From Halogeometricum sp. S1BR25-6 (lineage in GTDB: Archaea > Halobacteriota > Halobacteria > Halobacteriales > Haloferacaceae), in assembly GCF_031624495.1 (NCBI RefSeq), contig NZ_JAMQOP010000005.1, positions 124,001 through 188,000 of the forward strand: a DNA stretch of 64,000 nt, given 5' to 3'. A program made the translations under genes and the position numbers. Positions 24,931-34,183 of the stretch are shown here, piece after piece. The notes beneath the pieces were generated by a model. It was not told the DNA's origin and made no database searches. It was given only the letters and a program-made list of their open reading frames with translations. Each line of letters starts with the position of its first letter. The stretch's first letter is position 1.

Positions 24931-26534
24931 GATTCTGGCACATTTTCGGATTAGAACGTGCAGATAACGATGAGAAACTTCTGTTCTTCATGACAGGGGG
25001 ACTTCTGTTGGCGTTAGCGGTCGTTGGAATTGTGAATCCGCAGGGTCTCAACAGCACACTCAACGGGGCCTTCGGATGGGTACTCACTTACTTCGGCTGG
25101 TGGTTCATGCTGCTTGGATTCATATTACTCGCCTTCTCGACCTTCATGGTCTTCTCACGCTACGGCAATATTCGGATCGGTGGACAAGACGCTGAACCGG
25201 AATTCGACGTATTCTCGTGGCTCGCAATGGTGTTCACGGTCGGATATAGTGGTTCCATCATCATCTGGGGTGTCGGTGAGCCAATTTCGATCGTTACTAA
25301 TCCACCTCCACAGCCGCTTCCCGTTGGAGGGGTTTCGATTGAATCACTTGCGCTCGCATTCATGTTCATCCACGAGGTATTCCCAGGGCTCGCTATGTGG
25401 TATCCACCGTTTGCGTTAGCGTTTGGGTTGATAATCTATACGCGCGGGACGGACTCGTATAAGTTTAGTTCGATGCTGAAAGTATTCCTTGACGATGACC
25501 GGTATAAGCCTCTTTACTGGGCGGTCGATTTAGCTGCATTAGTCGCCATTATCGGCGGTGTCGCAGCAGCGATCGGTTTTTCTGCACAGGTATTTTCTGC
25601 GCTTGTCAATACCGTGTTCGGGCTTCCGCCAACGATGCTCACGTACGCCCTGTTCGGTGTTCTTGGCTTAGTCTTCCTCGGCGATGTCTGGTTGGGACTG
25701 CGAAAGGGAATTCGTAATGCGGCCCGGATTACGGTCGTTCTCATGCTGATTACGTTCGCACTTCTTCTCGTCGTCGGCCCCACTCTGTTTATAGCTAATA
25801 TCGGACTCGATGCCGGTGGCGTCTGGTTAGGTAATATATTCCGACTCTCCCTGTATACCGCACCGACGGCCGAATCTAACTGGGCACACCAATGGACGAG
25901 CTTCTGGTGGGCGTGGTGGGCCGCTTGGGGCCTGTTCGTCGGCAGTTTCGTTGCTCGCGTCTCGAAAGGACGGACTATCCGCGAGACGTTCGCTTGCCTC
26001 GTGGTCATTCCCGGCGTACTGCTCTGGCTGCAGCACTCTATCGTCGGTGGATGGGTACTTGCACCAGGATACATCGAGCCGGTCAGTAATGCACTGAGCA
26101 GCGGTGGTATCCCGAACGCACTCGCGATTGCGGTCACCCTGACACCGCTCGCCCCTGTCTTAGGAGCTTTACTCATGTTAGTGATCGCGGGATACGTCGT
26201 TACGTCGTTGGACTCGGCTGTGTACATTCTCTCCTCGATAACACTCGGTAACGAAGATCCCAATGCGCGAAACCGAGCATGGTGGGGTGTTCTACTCGCG
26301 TTCCTCGGCGTGATGACCTTAGAACTCCCAGTGTTCGATGCGATGCAAGCGTTTCCCACGGTACTTGCGCTTCCGTTCACCCTCTTTCTCTTGGCGATCG
26401 CGTACGCAAGCTACGTCGCAGCCCGCGATTACTACAAAGAAGAATTCGCGACAACGGAAGAGGATACGCTCATCACGAGTACAAAGACAGAGACCAATAG
26501 TCCGCTTTCACAGGGGCAAGACGACGATGACTAG
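24927..26534 (+). CDS. BCCT-family transporter (betaine/choline/carnitine)
   Basis: A 535-aa membrane protein with about 12 hydrophobic helices and the family signature around WWAWWAAWGLFVGSFVARVSKGRTIRE (about residues 327-353). A glycine-rich TM near GYSGSIIIWGVGEP also fits the family. BCCT transporters take up quaternary amines or related zwitterions with Na+ or H+. The C-terminal tail is acidic. Its gene follows the alcohol and aldehyde dehydrogenases, so it probably imports their precursor (choline) or the product betaine (inference). Confidence 0.92.
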   Translation: MRFWHIFGLERADNDEKLLFFMTGGLLLALAVVGIVNPQGLNSTLNGAFGWVLTYFGWWFMLLGFILLAFSTFMVFSRYGNIRIGGQDAEPEFDVFSWLAMVFTVGYSGSIIIWGVGEPISIVTNPPPQPLPVGGVSIESLALAFMFIHEVFPGLAMWYPPFALAFGLIIYTRGTDSYKFSSMLKVFLDDDRYKPLYWAVDLAALVAIIGGVAAAIGFSAQVFSALVNTVFGLPPTMLTYALFGVLGLVFLGDVWLGLRKGIRNAARITVVLMLITFALLLVVGPTLFIANIGLDAGGVWLGNIFRLSLYTAPTAESNWAHQWTSFWWAWWAAWGLFVGSFVARVSKGRTIRETFACLVVIPGVLLWLQHSIVGGWVLAPGYIEPVSNALSSGGIPNALAIAVTLTPLAPVLGALLMLVIAGYVVTSLDSAVYILSSITLGNEDPNARNRAWWGVLLAFLGVMTLELPVFDAMQAFPTVLALPFTLFLLAIAYASYVAARDYYKEEFATTEEDTLITSTKTETNSPLSQGQDDDD

Positions 26535-26738
26535 ACTGTTGCTCTGATTTGAGAAGAGAGCATAGTATTCGATGTGTCGAGACTGTCGACCTATTTGTTC
26601 ACATTGAGATATCCGATGGTCTATTCTGTATCGTTCGCCGGCTCAAGCGCCCAACGTTCGGAGTGAAACAGAATGAGGAATATTGTTATTTGGACACGAT
26701 CTAGTTAAGGTGCGAGCAGGTCGAAGAGCTAGTGCTTC

Positions 26739-27397
26739 ATGCCACTCTCAAACCTGCTCAAGCAGAGCGTAGACACGGCTACGCTTGAATGTTGGGAGCG
26801 TGAGCGGACGTCGCCGTCCGCCTTCACGCGACCGGTTGTTCGCTCAGAGAAACAGCTTCGATTCTCGCTGAATTAGGCGTTGAACGCTCTCATCAGGCAA
26901 TCTTCCAGTGAGTTCACCAACTGGCTGACAGCGTCTCGGACCCGCCTTCGGCATAGACGAAGCGGGTCGCTGTCGACGAAACCGCTGTCAAAATCCATGG
27001 CAAGTGGTCTTGGTTGTACACTGCAATAGACATCGACACAAAGTTACTTCTTGACGTACAGCTGTTCAAGCGACATGGAACTGACCCGGCGGCTGCGTTC
27101 CTTCACGGAGTCGTCAAGAAACACGATTGCGAAGACACGGTGTTTCTGGTTGATCAGTTCGGCTATCGGACTGCCCTCTCTCGATTAGGATTGAGCGGTC
27201 GGGTTGACTATGCAGATCGAAACCTGATTGAGAAATGGTTTCATACCCTCAAAATGCGAGTCAACCGCTTCTATAACTCGTGGGTGGGCAGTCGGCTAAG
27301 CGTCCGCCAGTGTCTTGCACTGTTCGTTCATTACCATAATGTTCAACGACCGCATCAAGCGCTTGGCGGACGAACACCAATCGAGGAGGTTATCTAG
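26739..27397 (+). pseudogene. IS6-family transposase, broken
   Basis: The N-terminal part starts at ATG 26739 (SNLLKQSVDTATLECWERE). The middle is in another frame (ILAELGVERSHQAIFQWVH), and an internal stop occurs near 26955. The last 127 codons (27014-27397) are intact and include FLVDQFGYRTALSRLGL, IEKWFHTLKMRV and HYHNVQRPHQALGG. These carry the second Asp and the Glu of the IS6-type DDE core. At least one frameshift and a nonsense change make it non-functional. It ends against the convergent regulator gene at 27408. Confidence 0.8.
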
Positions 27398-27407
27398 ACA
27401 GTCCCAC

Positions 27408-28403
27408 CTAGTCGGCTGGCGTTCGGTCGGTCGCGACCCCGGCGAATCCGCCGTCGATAGAGACGGTTAGTGTCTCGTCGTCTTTGGTCATAGTGACCAG
27501 CATTGAGAGGGGATCAAGCTCCGTCACAGTAATGGCGATGTCGCCGAGGTGGTGGAGGAGGTCCCGCGCCGGGATCGCGTCGACATCGACTCCGTGGTCG
27601 CGGTAGAACTCGGCGACTGCCGTCCGGTGACACAGCAACACTGCGAGCGGGAACTCCATCCATAACCCACACTGCGAACACGTCCAGACGACCGACGCGA
27701 TTCCCTCCTGGGGATCGTAGCGGGTGAGGTCGGCCAGTTCGGTTGCCGACAGTTCCTCGCGCAGATCGGTCGGGATGGCGTTCTCGTCGGTGACGAGCGT
27801 GAACGACCCCGCTCCGTAACACCGCGGACAGATATCGTGTGCCCCAAGTTCGAACTGCCCGCGACTTACCCGCTCGAACGCCGCGTGTATCTCCCGGTTA
27901 GTTCGACCGACCAGACCGCTCGGGTGAAACGGCGCCATCTCGTGTGTCCGGCCGCAGTCGGGACAGGTGACGAAAAACATCTGTTCCTCGTAGCGGAGCG
28001 ACAGTCCCGCGCTACAGGCGGGACAGACGCTGTCGATGGGAAACGGATCGACGTCCCCACTCCACGTCAGGTCCCCGGATCGGACGGCCCACACGACGTT
28101 CACGCCGGCGTTCGTTATGTCGTACCCCTCTGCGGTGTTCCTGACGAACTGGTCTTCGAGCTTCCGCAGGTGGTACCTGAACTGGCCGGGGTCTGCGACG
28201 CCGACGCGCTCCCGGAGTTCGCCGAACCGCAGCGGCCGATCCTGTGCGTCCCAGAGCACCAACAGGATTCTGAGTCGTGTCTCGCTGGCCAGACTGGCGA
28301 TGGCTGTCGCCACCGTCTCGGAGAACGACAGTCCAGAACCCTCTTTGGGAGCTCCGTCATCGATATCCTTCCCCGGGTTCTCATCTACACGATTCCGAGA
28401 CAT
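27408..28403 (-). CDS. winged-helix/zinc-ribbon regulator (DUF7351-like)
   Basis: A 331-aa protein. An ArsR-like winged helix covers about 20-100 (ASLASETRLRILLVLWDA, then FRYHLRKLEDQFV). A C-terminal domain has three CxxC-type pairs: CPAC...CPDC, CPRC and CSQC. I recall this architecture as DUF7351. Such proteins are probably transcription regulators with a structural zinc domain. A paralogue lies at 38894. ATG 28403 is preferred to GTG 28412. The gene end meets the IS6 remnant. Confidence 0.78.
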   Translation of the reverse strand: MSRNRVDENPGKDIDDGAPKEGSGLSFSETVATAIASLASETRLRILLVLWDAQDRPLRFGELRERVGVADPGQFRYHLRKLEDQFVRNTAEGYDITNAGVNVVWAVRSGDLTWSGDVDPFPIDSVCPACSAGLSLRYEEQMFFVTCPDCGRTHEMAPFHPSGLVGRTNREIHAAFERVSRGQFELGAHDICPRCYGAGSFTLVTDENAIPTDLREELSATELADLTRYDPQEGIASVVWTCSQCGLWMEFPLAVLLCHRTAVAEFYRDHGVDVDAIPARDLLHHLGDIAITVTELDPLSMLVTMTKDDETLTVSIDGGFAGVATDRTPAD

Positions 28404-28651
28404 GCGATACACACGCGCGATACGGACAAAGCGTTTCCTGCGCCCGGCCGAAAACGTCCGGTTGTACTCGGTCGGCTGGTCGGGTTGATGACCGATCTCC
28501 TCCGACTGACAGTCGTGGGCGTCTCCTCGCAGTTCTGTAAGCGCACTCGCGACCGATAGACACCGGTTGAGCGGACTGGATCGAGTTCAGGGTGCCGAGG
28601 GCCGCAGTACCAATCTGACAGCGATCCAGTCGTTCGGAGGCTGTCGACCGG

Positions 28652-30178
28652 TTGACATCCTCCCGCGCCTGAAGACGCGGGAATCCCACGGCACCGCACC
28701 GCTGGATTGGGATATTAGGGTTTGCAGTCTACCACCTCTGCCCGAGGTTGGAATCCACGGGAGAGGTCATGAAGGTAGACTCCGGGCTGTGCCAACCAGC
28801 CGGTACTCCTATCTCCACCCAAACTGGGTGCAGACTCGGAGTTACTTTCGTTGATGTCGAGACGGATGTTCTCCGCCCCGTTCACGTCAGCGTTGAACGC
28901 ATCATCGTGTTCCTCACACACGTACAGGCCGCGTTCGACACGCAGACTCTCATCCTTCGTACCGCACACGCAACACGTCTTGCTCGTGTTGCGTTCGGAC
29001 ACTTCTACGACTTCGACGCCCTCAATCTTCGCCTTGTACGTGAGTATCGACGTGAATCGGTCGAACGCCCAACCGTGCAAGTCGAGGTTGCCGTGCTTAC
29101 CCCAGTTCTTCGACGCACCGTTCTCGTCCTCGCGGACACCAGCGAGTTTCCCGATGTTGATTTGGCCAACTTCTTGCTCGACACACCGTTCTACGATGTG
29201 TTTAGCGAGGCTGTGGAAGAAGTGGGTTCGGCGCTCCGACCACTTCGCGTGCAGGCGGGTAGCTTCTTCACCGTTTGAGTCGTCGCACTTGGCGATTTCT
29301 TTCGGAAAGTAGTAGCCGTCCTGTTTCAAGCGGTTTCCGGGATACAGGTCGGCTTGCTCAGTGCTGTACGCGACCGCCGCGAAGTTGCAGATGCCGAGGT
29401 CAACACCTGCTGACTCGTTGCCGGGAGTGTCAGGAGTATCCACTTCGTGTTTGCAAACGAGGTGAAGTTCCCATCGCCCCTTCGCGTTGTCGTAGACGGC
29501 GCGAACCTGTTGCAGGTTTTCGACGGTGACGCCGGGACGCGTCTCGTATTCGGCAAGGATGTACTCCCACGCTCGTGGGTGCTCCTTGTGGTTCGAACCC
29601 TTCGAGAGCCGCACTCGACCGTTTTCGGTGTCGTGACGGATGCCTTTCTGTTTCCACGTCACCGTGCTACGCGGGTGTTCTTCGTGGACGCGGCGGCCTT
29701 GGTCGTCGTAGTAGTTTTTCTTGCGGTAGCCGGGCGGATTCGCACGAAAGTCGTTCTTGCGCTTTTGTTTCCATGAGTTGAAAGCTTCAGCGAGTTCCTC
29801 CAGAACGCGCTGACTGGACTGACTGTGCAGCCCCTTGTATTTTGGATGAGTCTTCAACTCACTTTTCAAGTCCGAATCGTCGGGAATCTCGCCTGTGTCG
29901 TCCCACTCTTGTCGAGAGTGGTAGTTCGCTACGTTCCAGAGTTTCGATGCGCTCCATCCGTGGTGGTCGAGCATCTCCTCTATCTGTGAGTGGTTGAGGA
30001 TTTTCGCTCGGTATGTACGGTGGATGTGCATCGTGGAACACTTCCATAACTGGTTATGGGAGATTGTATTGTAAGGATTGGGATTGAAGAAGAGAATATC
30101 CAGCCGGGCGTTTGTGCGATGGGTGGTGGAGTGTTGTCGGATTCATCCTGACCCTGAAGGGTCAGGTATTCTCCTTGC
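28652..30178 (-). mobile_element. IS200/IS605-type TnpB-only element 1
   Basis: Bounded by TTGACATCCTCCC plus hairpin CCCGCG/CGCGGG (28662-28681) at the right end and by ATTCATCC plus hairpin CCTGACCC-TGAA-GGGTCAGG (30147-30166), then TTCTCCTTGC (about 30178), at the left end. It carries tnpB and no tnpA. Both ends match element 2 (37008-38480), so the two are copies of one family. Confidence 0.75.
28715..30031 (-). CDS. tnpB: TnpB RNA-guided nuclease family protein (copy 1)
   Basis: A 438-aa intact OrfB/TnpB. An N-terminal HTH-like and wedge region precedes the RuvC core, with AGVDLGICN (D211) and NADVNGAENIR (D382). The zinc finger has C353 and C356, but the second half reads YVCEEH, with His where the second copy has Cys. 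In the RuvC-II position the motif is INIGKLAGVRE, with Gly294 where canonical TnpBs have Glu. TnpB proteins cut DNA guided by an RNA from the right end of their element. Activity here is uncertain unless the catalytic Glu has moved. Confidence 0.88.
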   Translation of the reverse strand: MHIHRTYRAKILNHSQIEEMLDHHGWSASKLWNVANYHSRQEWDDTGEIPDDSDLKSELKTHPKYKGLHSQSSQRVLEELAEAFNSWKQKRKNDFRANPPGYRKKNYYDDQGRRVHEEHPRSTVTWKQKGIRHDTENGRVRLSKGSNHKEHPRAWEYILAEYETRPGVTVENLQQVRAVYDNAKGRWELHLVCKHEVDTPDTPGNESAGVDLGICNFAAVAYSTEQADLYPGNRLKQDGYYFPKEIAKCDDSNGEEATRLHAKWSERRTHFFHSLAKHIVERCVEQEVGQINIGKLAGVREDENGASKNWGKHGNLDLHGWAFDRFTSILTYKAKIEGVEVVEVSERNTSKTCCVCGTKDESLRVERGLYVCEEHDDAFNADVNGAENIRLDINESNSESAPSLGGDRSTGWLAQPGVYLHDLSRGFQPRAEVVDCKP

Positions 30179-30416
30179 CCTCTATAACCCGTAGACCGAA
30201 CCTCTTACTGTCGATCCTATAGAAATATTATTCTAACTACATTTATCGCCCGACGCGACCTCTCCTGTAGTAGCGCCAGCGGGCCGATGCCGGTCGTTCC
30301 GGACTGCTGGGACGATCACTCTTCGGTCTCCGGAGCGCGGCGGTTATCCACGCCGAGTAGTGGACACGCTGGTCGGCCAGCGAACACGACCGCGCCCATT
30401 GGTCGCTCACACAACC

Positions 30417-31649
30417 ATGTCACCCACACCCAGTCAGATCCTGTCAGTCGCTTTCATCGTTGCCACGGTATTCGTCGTCCAGTTCGCGCCCGCGGGCGCA
30501 GCGCCTGCGCCGGTACAGTTGACCGCCGATCCCGCGCAGTTCGCAGGGAGCGTCGTTCCCGTGACTGCAGGAGCGAGTTCCCCGATCGATTCGTGTCGAA
30601 CGATCGCAGAGGAGGGTCGATACCACCTCGTCGCGGACCTCGTGAGCCACACCTACACCTGCTTGGACATCGAGGCAGATAACGTCGTTCTCGACGGCCG
30701 GGGCCACGCGTTGACCGTCGCCGAGAGCGCCCGGGCGTACGGCGCGGCCCTCGGTATGCCGACGCCCGACCAGTTCGGCGAGGCAGTCGTCGTCACCGGC
30801 GGCCGCTCGAACGTCACGATCGCGAACCTCTCGTTCGAGGGGTTCGATAGCGGCATCCGAACGACCGGCGGCGCCGACCTCTCGGTCATCAACGTCACCG
30901 GGACGAATGCTGTCACCGGCGTCGCTATCGATGACGTCTCTCGCGTCCGTGTGATGTCGACCACGATTGTTGACAGCGCCGGGGACGGTCTGGTGATCCG
31001 AAACGCGACCGACGTCACGATCGACGCCGTGACCGTCAACGCGAGTTGGATGGCCGGGATCGTCGTCGACGGGTCCGACCGCGTGTCCATCCAGGCGACG
31101 ACCGTCAGTCGAAACCACGGCGATGGGCTGTTCATCACCGGCAGCACCGACGTCGTCACTGCGGGGCTCGTTGCCTCCGAGAACGCCGTCGGCGTTCTGG
31201 TGATCGGTTCCGACGGGACTACCGTGACCACGAGCACGCTCGACCGGAACGCAATCGCTGGCATCGCGGTTCTGCGGGCCGACGGGGTGACCGTGGCCGA
31301 TAGCACCATCTCGAACACGGTCGGTGATCCCGGCGCTGTCGGCGTCGAACGCACGGCCGGGGTGCTGACCGTTGACGCTCGGAACACCACGCTCCGCGAC
31401 GTGCGAGTCTTCGGGAACTACGACTGGACGATCGTTGGGCTGGACTCCGCAAGCGTCGTCGTCGAGCGGGTCACCGCAGGTTCGACTGTCGTCTCGTTCG
31501 CCGCTACTGACGTCTCAATCGAGTTGCACTCCCTCGTCGACCGCCCCTGTTCGGCGTCGACCGCCGCGTCGGTCAGCACTGATATCGAGCGCCAGGCGAC
31601 TGCCAGCGACGGGGTCGCTCCCAAGGTCACAGTCACCTGTGTGCGGTGA
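30417..31649 (+). CDS. secreted parallel beta-helix repeat protein
   Basis: A 410-aa protein starting MSPTPSQILSVAFIVATVF, a Sec-type signal peptide with a likely cleavage after PAGAAPA. The rest is built of about 22-residue PbH1/NosD-type turns (NVTIANLSFEGFDSGI, DVTIDAVTVNASWMAGIVV, TVTTSTLDRNAIAGIAV), forming a right-handed beta-helix. Two Cys near residues 65-85 and two near the C-terminus may form disulphides. There is no C-terminal anchor. Such proteins are cell-surface or extracellular carbohydrate-interacting proteins. ATG 30417 is chosen because it starts the signal peptide. Confidence 0.8.
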   Translation: MSPTPSQILSVAFIVATVFVVQFAPAGAAPAPVQLTADPAQFAGSVVPVTAGASSPIDSCRTIAEEGRYHLVADLVSHTYTCLDIEADNVVLDGRGHALTVAESARAYGAALGMPTPDQFGEAVVVTGGRSNVTIANLSFEGFDSGIRTTGGADLSVINVTGTNAVTGVAIDDVSRVRVMSTTIVDSAGDGLVIRNATDVTIDAVTVNASWMAGIVVDGSDRVSIQATTVSRNHGDGLFITGSTDVVTAGLVASENAVGVLVIGSDGTTVTTSTLDRNAIAGIAVLRADGVTVADSTISNTVGDPGAVGVERTAGVLTVDARNTTLRDVRVFGNYDWTIVGLDSASVVVERVTAGSTVVSFAATDVSIELHSLVDRPCSASTAASVSTDIERQATASDGVAPKVTVTCVR

Positions 31650-31756
31650 TCAACGCGACCGCTACAGAGGCCCTATTCAGCGAGTTCTATTCCGAGGTCT
31701 GCTCTCCTCACCATAGCGTAGGTATATCTCCTCAGAGGGCGTCTATCTCCGTGGTA

Positions 31757-32170
31757 ATGGAAACGACGAAACCGACGACGAAGAGTAACGTCGAGACCGT
31801 TCAGGGATTGTATCAATCGTTCGCTGATGGGGACATCGACGCCGTCGTCGATACCTGGGCGCCGGACATTGAACTGATCGAATCCGAAGGACTGGTCGGG
31901 AGTGGGACCTTCCGCGGTGTGGACGAGATTCTAGAAAACGTCTTCTCTGGACTGGCGAACGACTGGAAGGACGTCTCGGTCGTCCCAGAACGATACATCG
32001 ACGGCGGTAAGTCGGTCGTCGCACTGATCGTATGGAGCGGTACGAACGTCAGGACCGGGAAGTCTACGAAGTTCCGCGGTGCGCATGTCTTCGACTTCGA
32101 GGACGGGAAGATCACCCGCTGGACGTCCTACGCTGACAGTGCGCTGTTCAACGAGGCGCACCGAGCGTAA
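31757..32170 (+). CDS. SnoaL-like (NTF2-fold) protein, 137 aa
   Basis: Typical SnoaL/DUF4440 pattern: VETVQGLYQSFADGDIDAVVDTWAPDIELIES opens the fold, then SGTFRGVDEIL..VF and a C-terminal HVFDFEDGKITRWTSYADS. These small cone-shaped proteins are isomerases, hydrolases or ligand carriers, and the specific role cannot be told. ATG 31757 is chosen over an earlier in-frame ATG at 31646 because the extension does not match the fold. It stands between the beta-helix gene and the convergent S-layer-domain gene. Confidence 0.82.
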   Translation: METTKPTTKSNVETVQGLYQSFADGDIDAVVDTWAPDIELIESEGLVGSGTFRGVDEILENVFSGLANDWKDVSVVPERYIDGGKSVVALIVWSGTNVRTGKSTKFRGAHVFDFEDGKITRWTSYADSALFNEAHRA

Positions 32171-32501
32171 TTTCTCGGTCTGTTATGGGACTGCGCTGGA
32201 GTGTTAGTCGTCGTTTCGGATCGCTGCGAGCGCGTCCGTCTCGAACGCGACTGCGTCTCGTCGATACGCGTCGTAAAGTGCCCATGCGTGTTCGGGCGCT
32301 TCGGCCGCGTCGATGTCTTCAGTACTGGCTGGTACTTTCTGCTCCCGACGCCGTTCTTATCGGCCGCCGCACTCGCACTCTTCGTTCAGATCCGCAGGGA
32401 GCCCCAGAAATCCTGGTTACGTACGCCTTGTCTCACCCGACGGCCGCAGGACCGCGCATCACGAGTCACGTTGGCCGACCAGTCCGCGCGGTCGGGTGTC
32501 G
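32171..32501. other. intergenic, 330 bases
   Basis: Convergent gap between the SnoaL-like gene and the S-layer-domain gene. Several frames are open but none looks coding in composition, and no terminator-like hairpin with T-run stands out. Confidence 0.3.
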
Positions 32502-34094
32502 CTATCGACGCCGATACCACCAATACCCGACGGTTGCGAGGAGCATCACGCCGAGGACGGCGATGACGACGAGCGAGACGACGTCGGTGGACTGTCCTTC
32601 CTCGGCGACGTCGACGCGCACGCGGTAGGTGTCGGTGACTTCAGTCGGGTCCTCCGCCGTCTCGGCGGTGACGTTCAGACGGACGGAGTGCGTGCTCGGC
32701 ACCGCGTCTTCGTCGACGGACAGCTCGAAGGCGACCGTGGCCGACTCGCCGGGCGCGAGCGAGGGCACGTACGCCTCGGGAGCGACGCTCGTGAACGGTT
32801 GGGTCGGCTCCAACGCGACGATGACGTTCTCTCGAGCTGTCTCACCGGTGTTGGTGACGACGACTTCGAGGCGGTTAGTGCTGTCCGGTGCGAACGTGGC
32901 GTTCCGCGCTTCCACGGCGAAGAGGTCCCGTTCCGGCCGGACTTGCCCGGTGACTCGAATCGGATCGCTCGTCGCCACCGATCCGGCGTCCGTCTCGTAC
33001 TCCACCGCCAGCGCGAACGGGCGCGCACCAGGCGTCGCGTCGTCGCTCACCGCGGCTGCGAACGCAACGTCGGACCGTTCACCGGGTTCGAGCGTCCCGA
33101 CGGCGACCGAATCGTCGACGAGTCGTACGTGTTCGGAGTCCGTCTGAAGCGTCACGACCGCGCCGCGGACCGGGTTGGGACCCTCGTTGACGACCGTTCC
33201 TCGCAGCGTTCCCGTCTCGCCGACGTACAGCGAGGCGTTCAGCGACTGAACCGAGAACGTCGTCGCCGGACGTGGGTCGATACCGACGCTCAGCGGCTGT
33301 GAGTTCCTCGGCTCACCGTCCGGATCGAGATAGGAGACGACGGCCTGCGCAGCGTAGTCCCGCGGCGTCCGGTTGTCGGCGACGGCGACGTCGTACGTGA
33401 CGGTTCGCGTCTCGCCGGCCTCCCACGACCCGACGTACCGCGCCGCCTCCCGCGCGCCATCGAACGTCACGGCTCCGTTCAGCGAGGACAGCGTCACCGC
33501 CGCGTCGTCTGCGGGCGCCGCCCCGGTGTTCGCCAGCGTCACGGAGACCGATCCGCTCTCGCCCACCTGCGCGTCCGTCGTCGCCTCCACCACGCGGAAC
33601 GAGGCGGCGTCCTCGATAACCACTGTGACGGCCAGTTCCCGCTCGACGGTGCGCTCGGTCGTCGCGCCGGTCACCTCCGCGATGGAACTCGTGTACGCGT
33701 ACTCGACAGTTACCGGCAGCGTGTACCGCCCCGGTTCGGCGTCCTCGTCGACCGAGACGTCGAATCCGACAGTCGCGCTCTGCCCGCCGGCGAGTCCCCC
33801 GACGAGCCTCGGGCCGGATTCGACGGTGAGCGGAGCGTCGTTCGCCTCGAGCGAGAGTTCGATGCCCCGCGCCGTTGTCACGCGCTCGTTGAGCGCCGGG
33901 TTCGTCGCGGACCCGAGATCCAAGTCGCCGCGGTTCGCGACGGTCAGTTCGAGCGTCCCGCTCTCGCCGACCGTCAGGTGATTCTCACCAAGGGCGACCA
34001 CGAGGTCCGGCGACCCACGGACCGCCCCGGCGGCGGATCCCGGAACGACGAGGAGCGAAACGAGGACGACGGCGAGGAGTTGCCGTCGGTTCAT
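32502..34094 (-). CDS. secreted S-layer-domain (COG1361-type) surface protein
   Basis: A 530-aa protein with a signal peptide (MNRRQLLAVVLVSLLVVPGSAAGA). Four or more CARDB/Ig-like beta-sandwich repeats follow, each with the phrase (V)GESGTL.L.V.N.G, for example about 42-60, 178-195, 295-310 and 405-425. One C-terminal transmembrane helix (VVSLVVIAVLGVMLLATVG) ends in a basic YRRR stop. It is probably anchored outside the cell. It is the last gene of an ABC transporter operon, coupled to it through a 30-codon frame by ATGA overlaps. Similar COG1361 proteins often pair with ABC permeases, suggesting an accessory export or envelope role. Confidence 0.82.
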   Translation of the reverse strand: MNRRQLLAVVLVSLLVVPGSAAGAVRGSPDLVVALGENHLTVGESGTLELTVANRGDLDLGSATNPALNERVTTARGIELSLEANDAPLTVESGPRLVGGLAGGQSATVGFDVSVDEDAEPGRYTLPVTVEYAYTSSIAEVTGATTERTVERELAVTVVIEDAASFRVVEATTDAQVGESGSVSVTLANTGAAPADDAAVTLSSLNGAVTFDGAREAARYVGSWEAGETRTVTYDVAVADNRTPRDYAAQAVVSYLDPDGEPRNSQPLSVGIDPRPATTFSVQSLNASLYVGETGTLRGTVVNEGPNPVRGAVVTLQTDSEHVRLVDDSVAVGTLEPGERSDVAFAAAVSDDATPGARPFALAVEYETDAGSVATSDPIRVTGQVRPERDLFAVEARNATFAPDSTNRLEVVVTNTGETARENVIVALEPTQPFTSVAPEAYVPSLAPGESATVAFELSVDEDAVPSTHSVRLNVTAETAEDPTEVTDTYRVRVDVAEEGQSTDVVSLVVIAVLGVMLLATVGYWWYRRR

Positions 34095-34183
34095 CGGCGA
34101 CCCTCCGCTCGGACTCGGCCGTCCGCGGTCGCCTCTTCAGAATCGGTCACGTGATTGTCAGCTGTGTTCGTCTCTGCTTTCAT
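34091..34183 (-). CDS. 30-aa peptide gene coupled on both sides
   Basis: A hydrophilic acidic 30-codon frame. Its ATG (34183) overlaps the permease stop as ATGA and its TGA overlaps the surface-protein ATG, also as ATGA (34091-34094). Two four-base overlaps strongly suggest it is translated, at least as a coupling device. It has no membrane segment or known motif and is too short to be assigned. Confidence 0.5.
   Translation of the reverse strand: MKAETNTADNHVTDSEEATADGRVRAEGRR

Noticed and set aside
32313-33302. Long plus-strand open frame (329 codons) opposite the S-layer-domain gene
   Set aside because: It is the antisense shadow of a GC-rich gene with signal peptide, repeats and membrane anchor; its composition (Arg and Asp rich, no hydrophobic core) is not protein-like.
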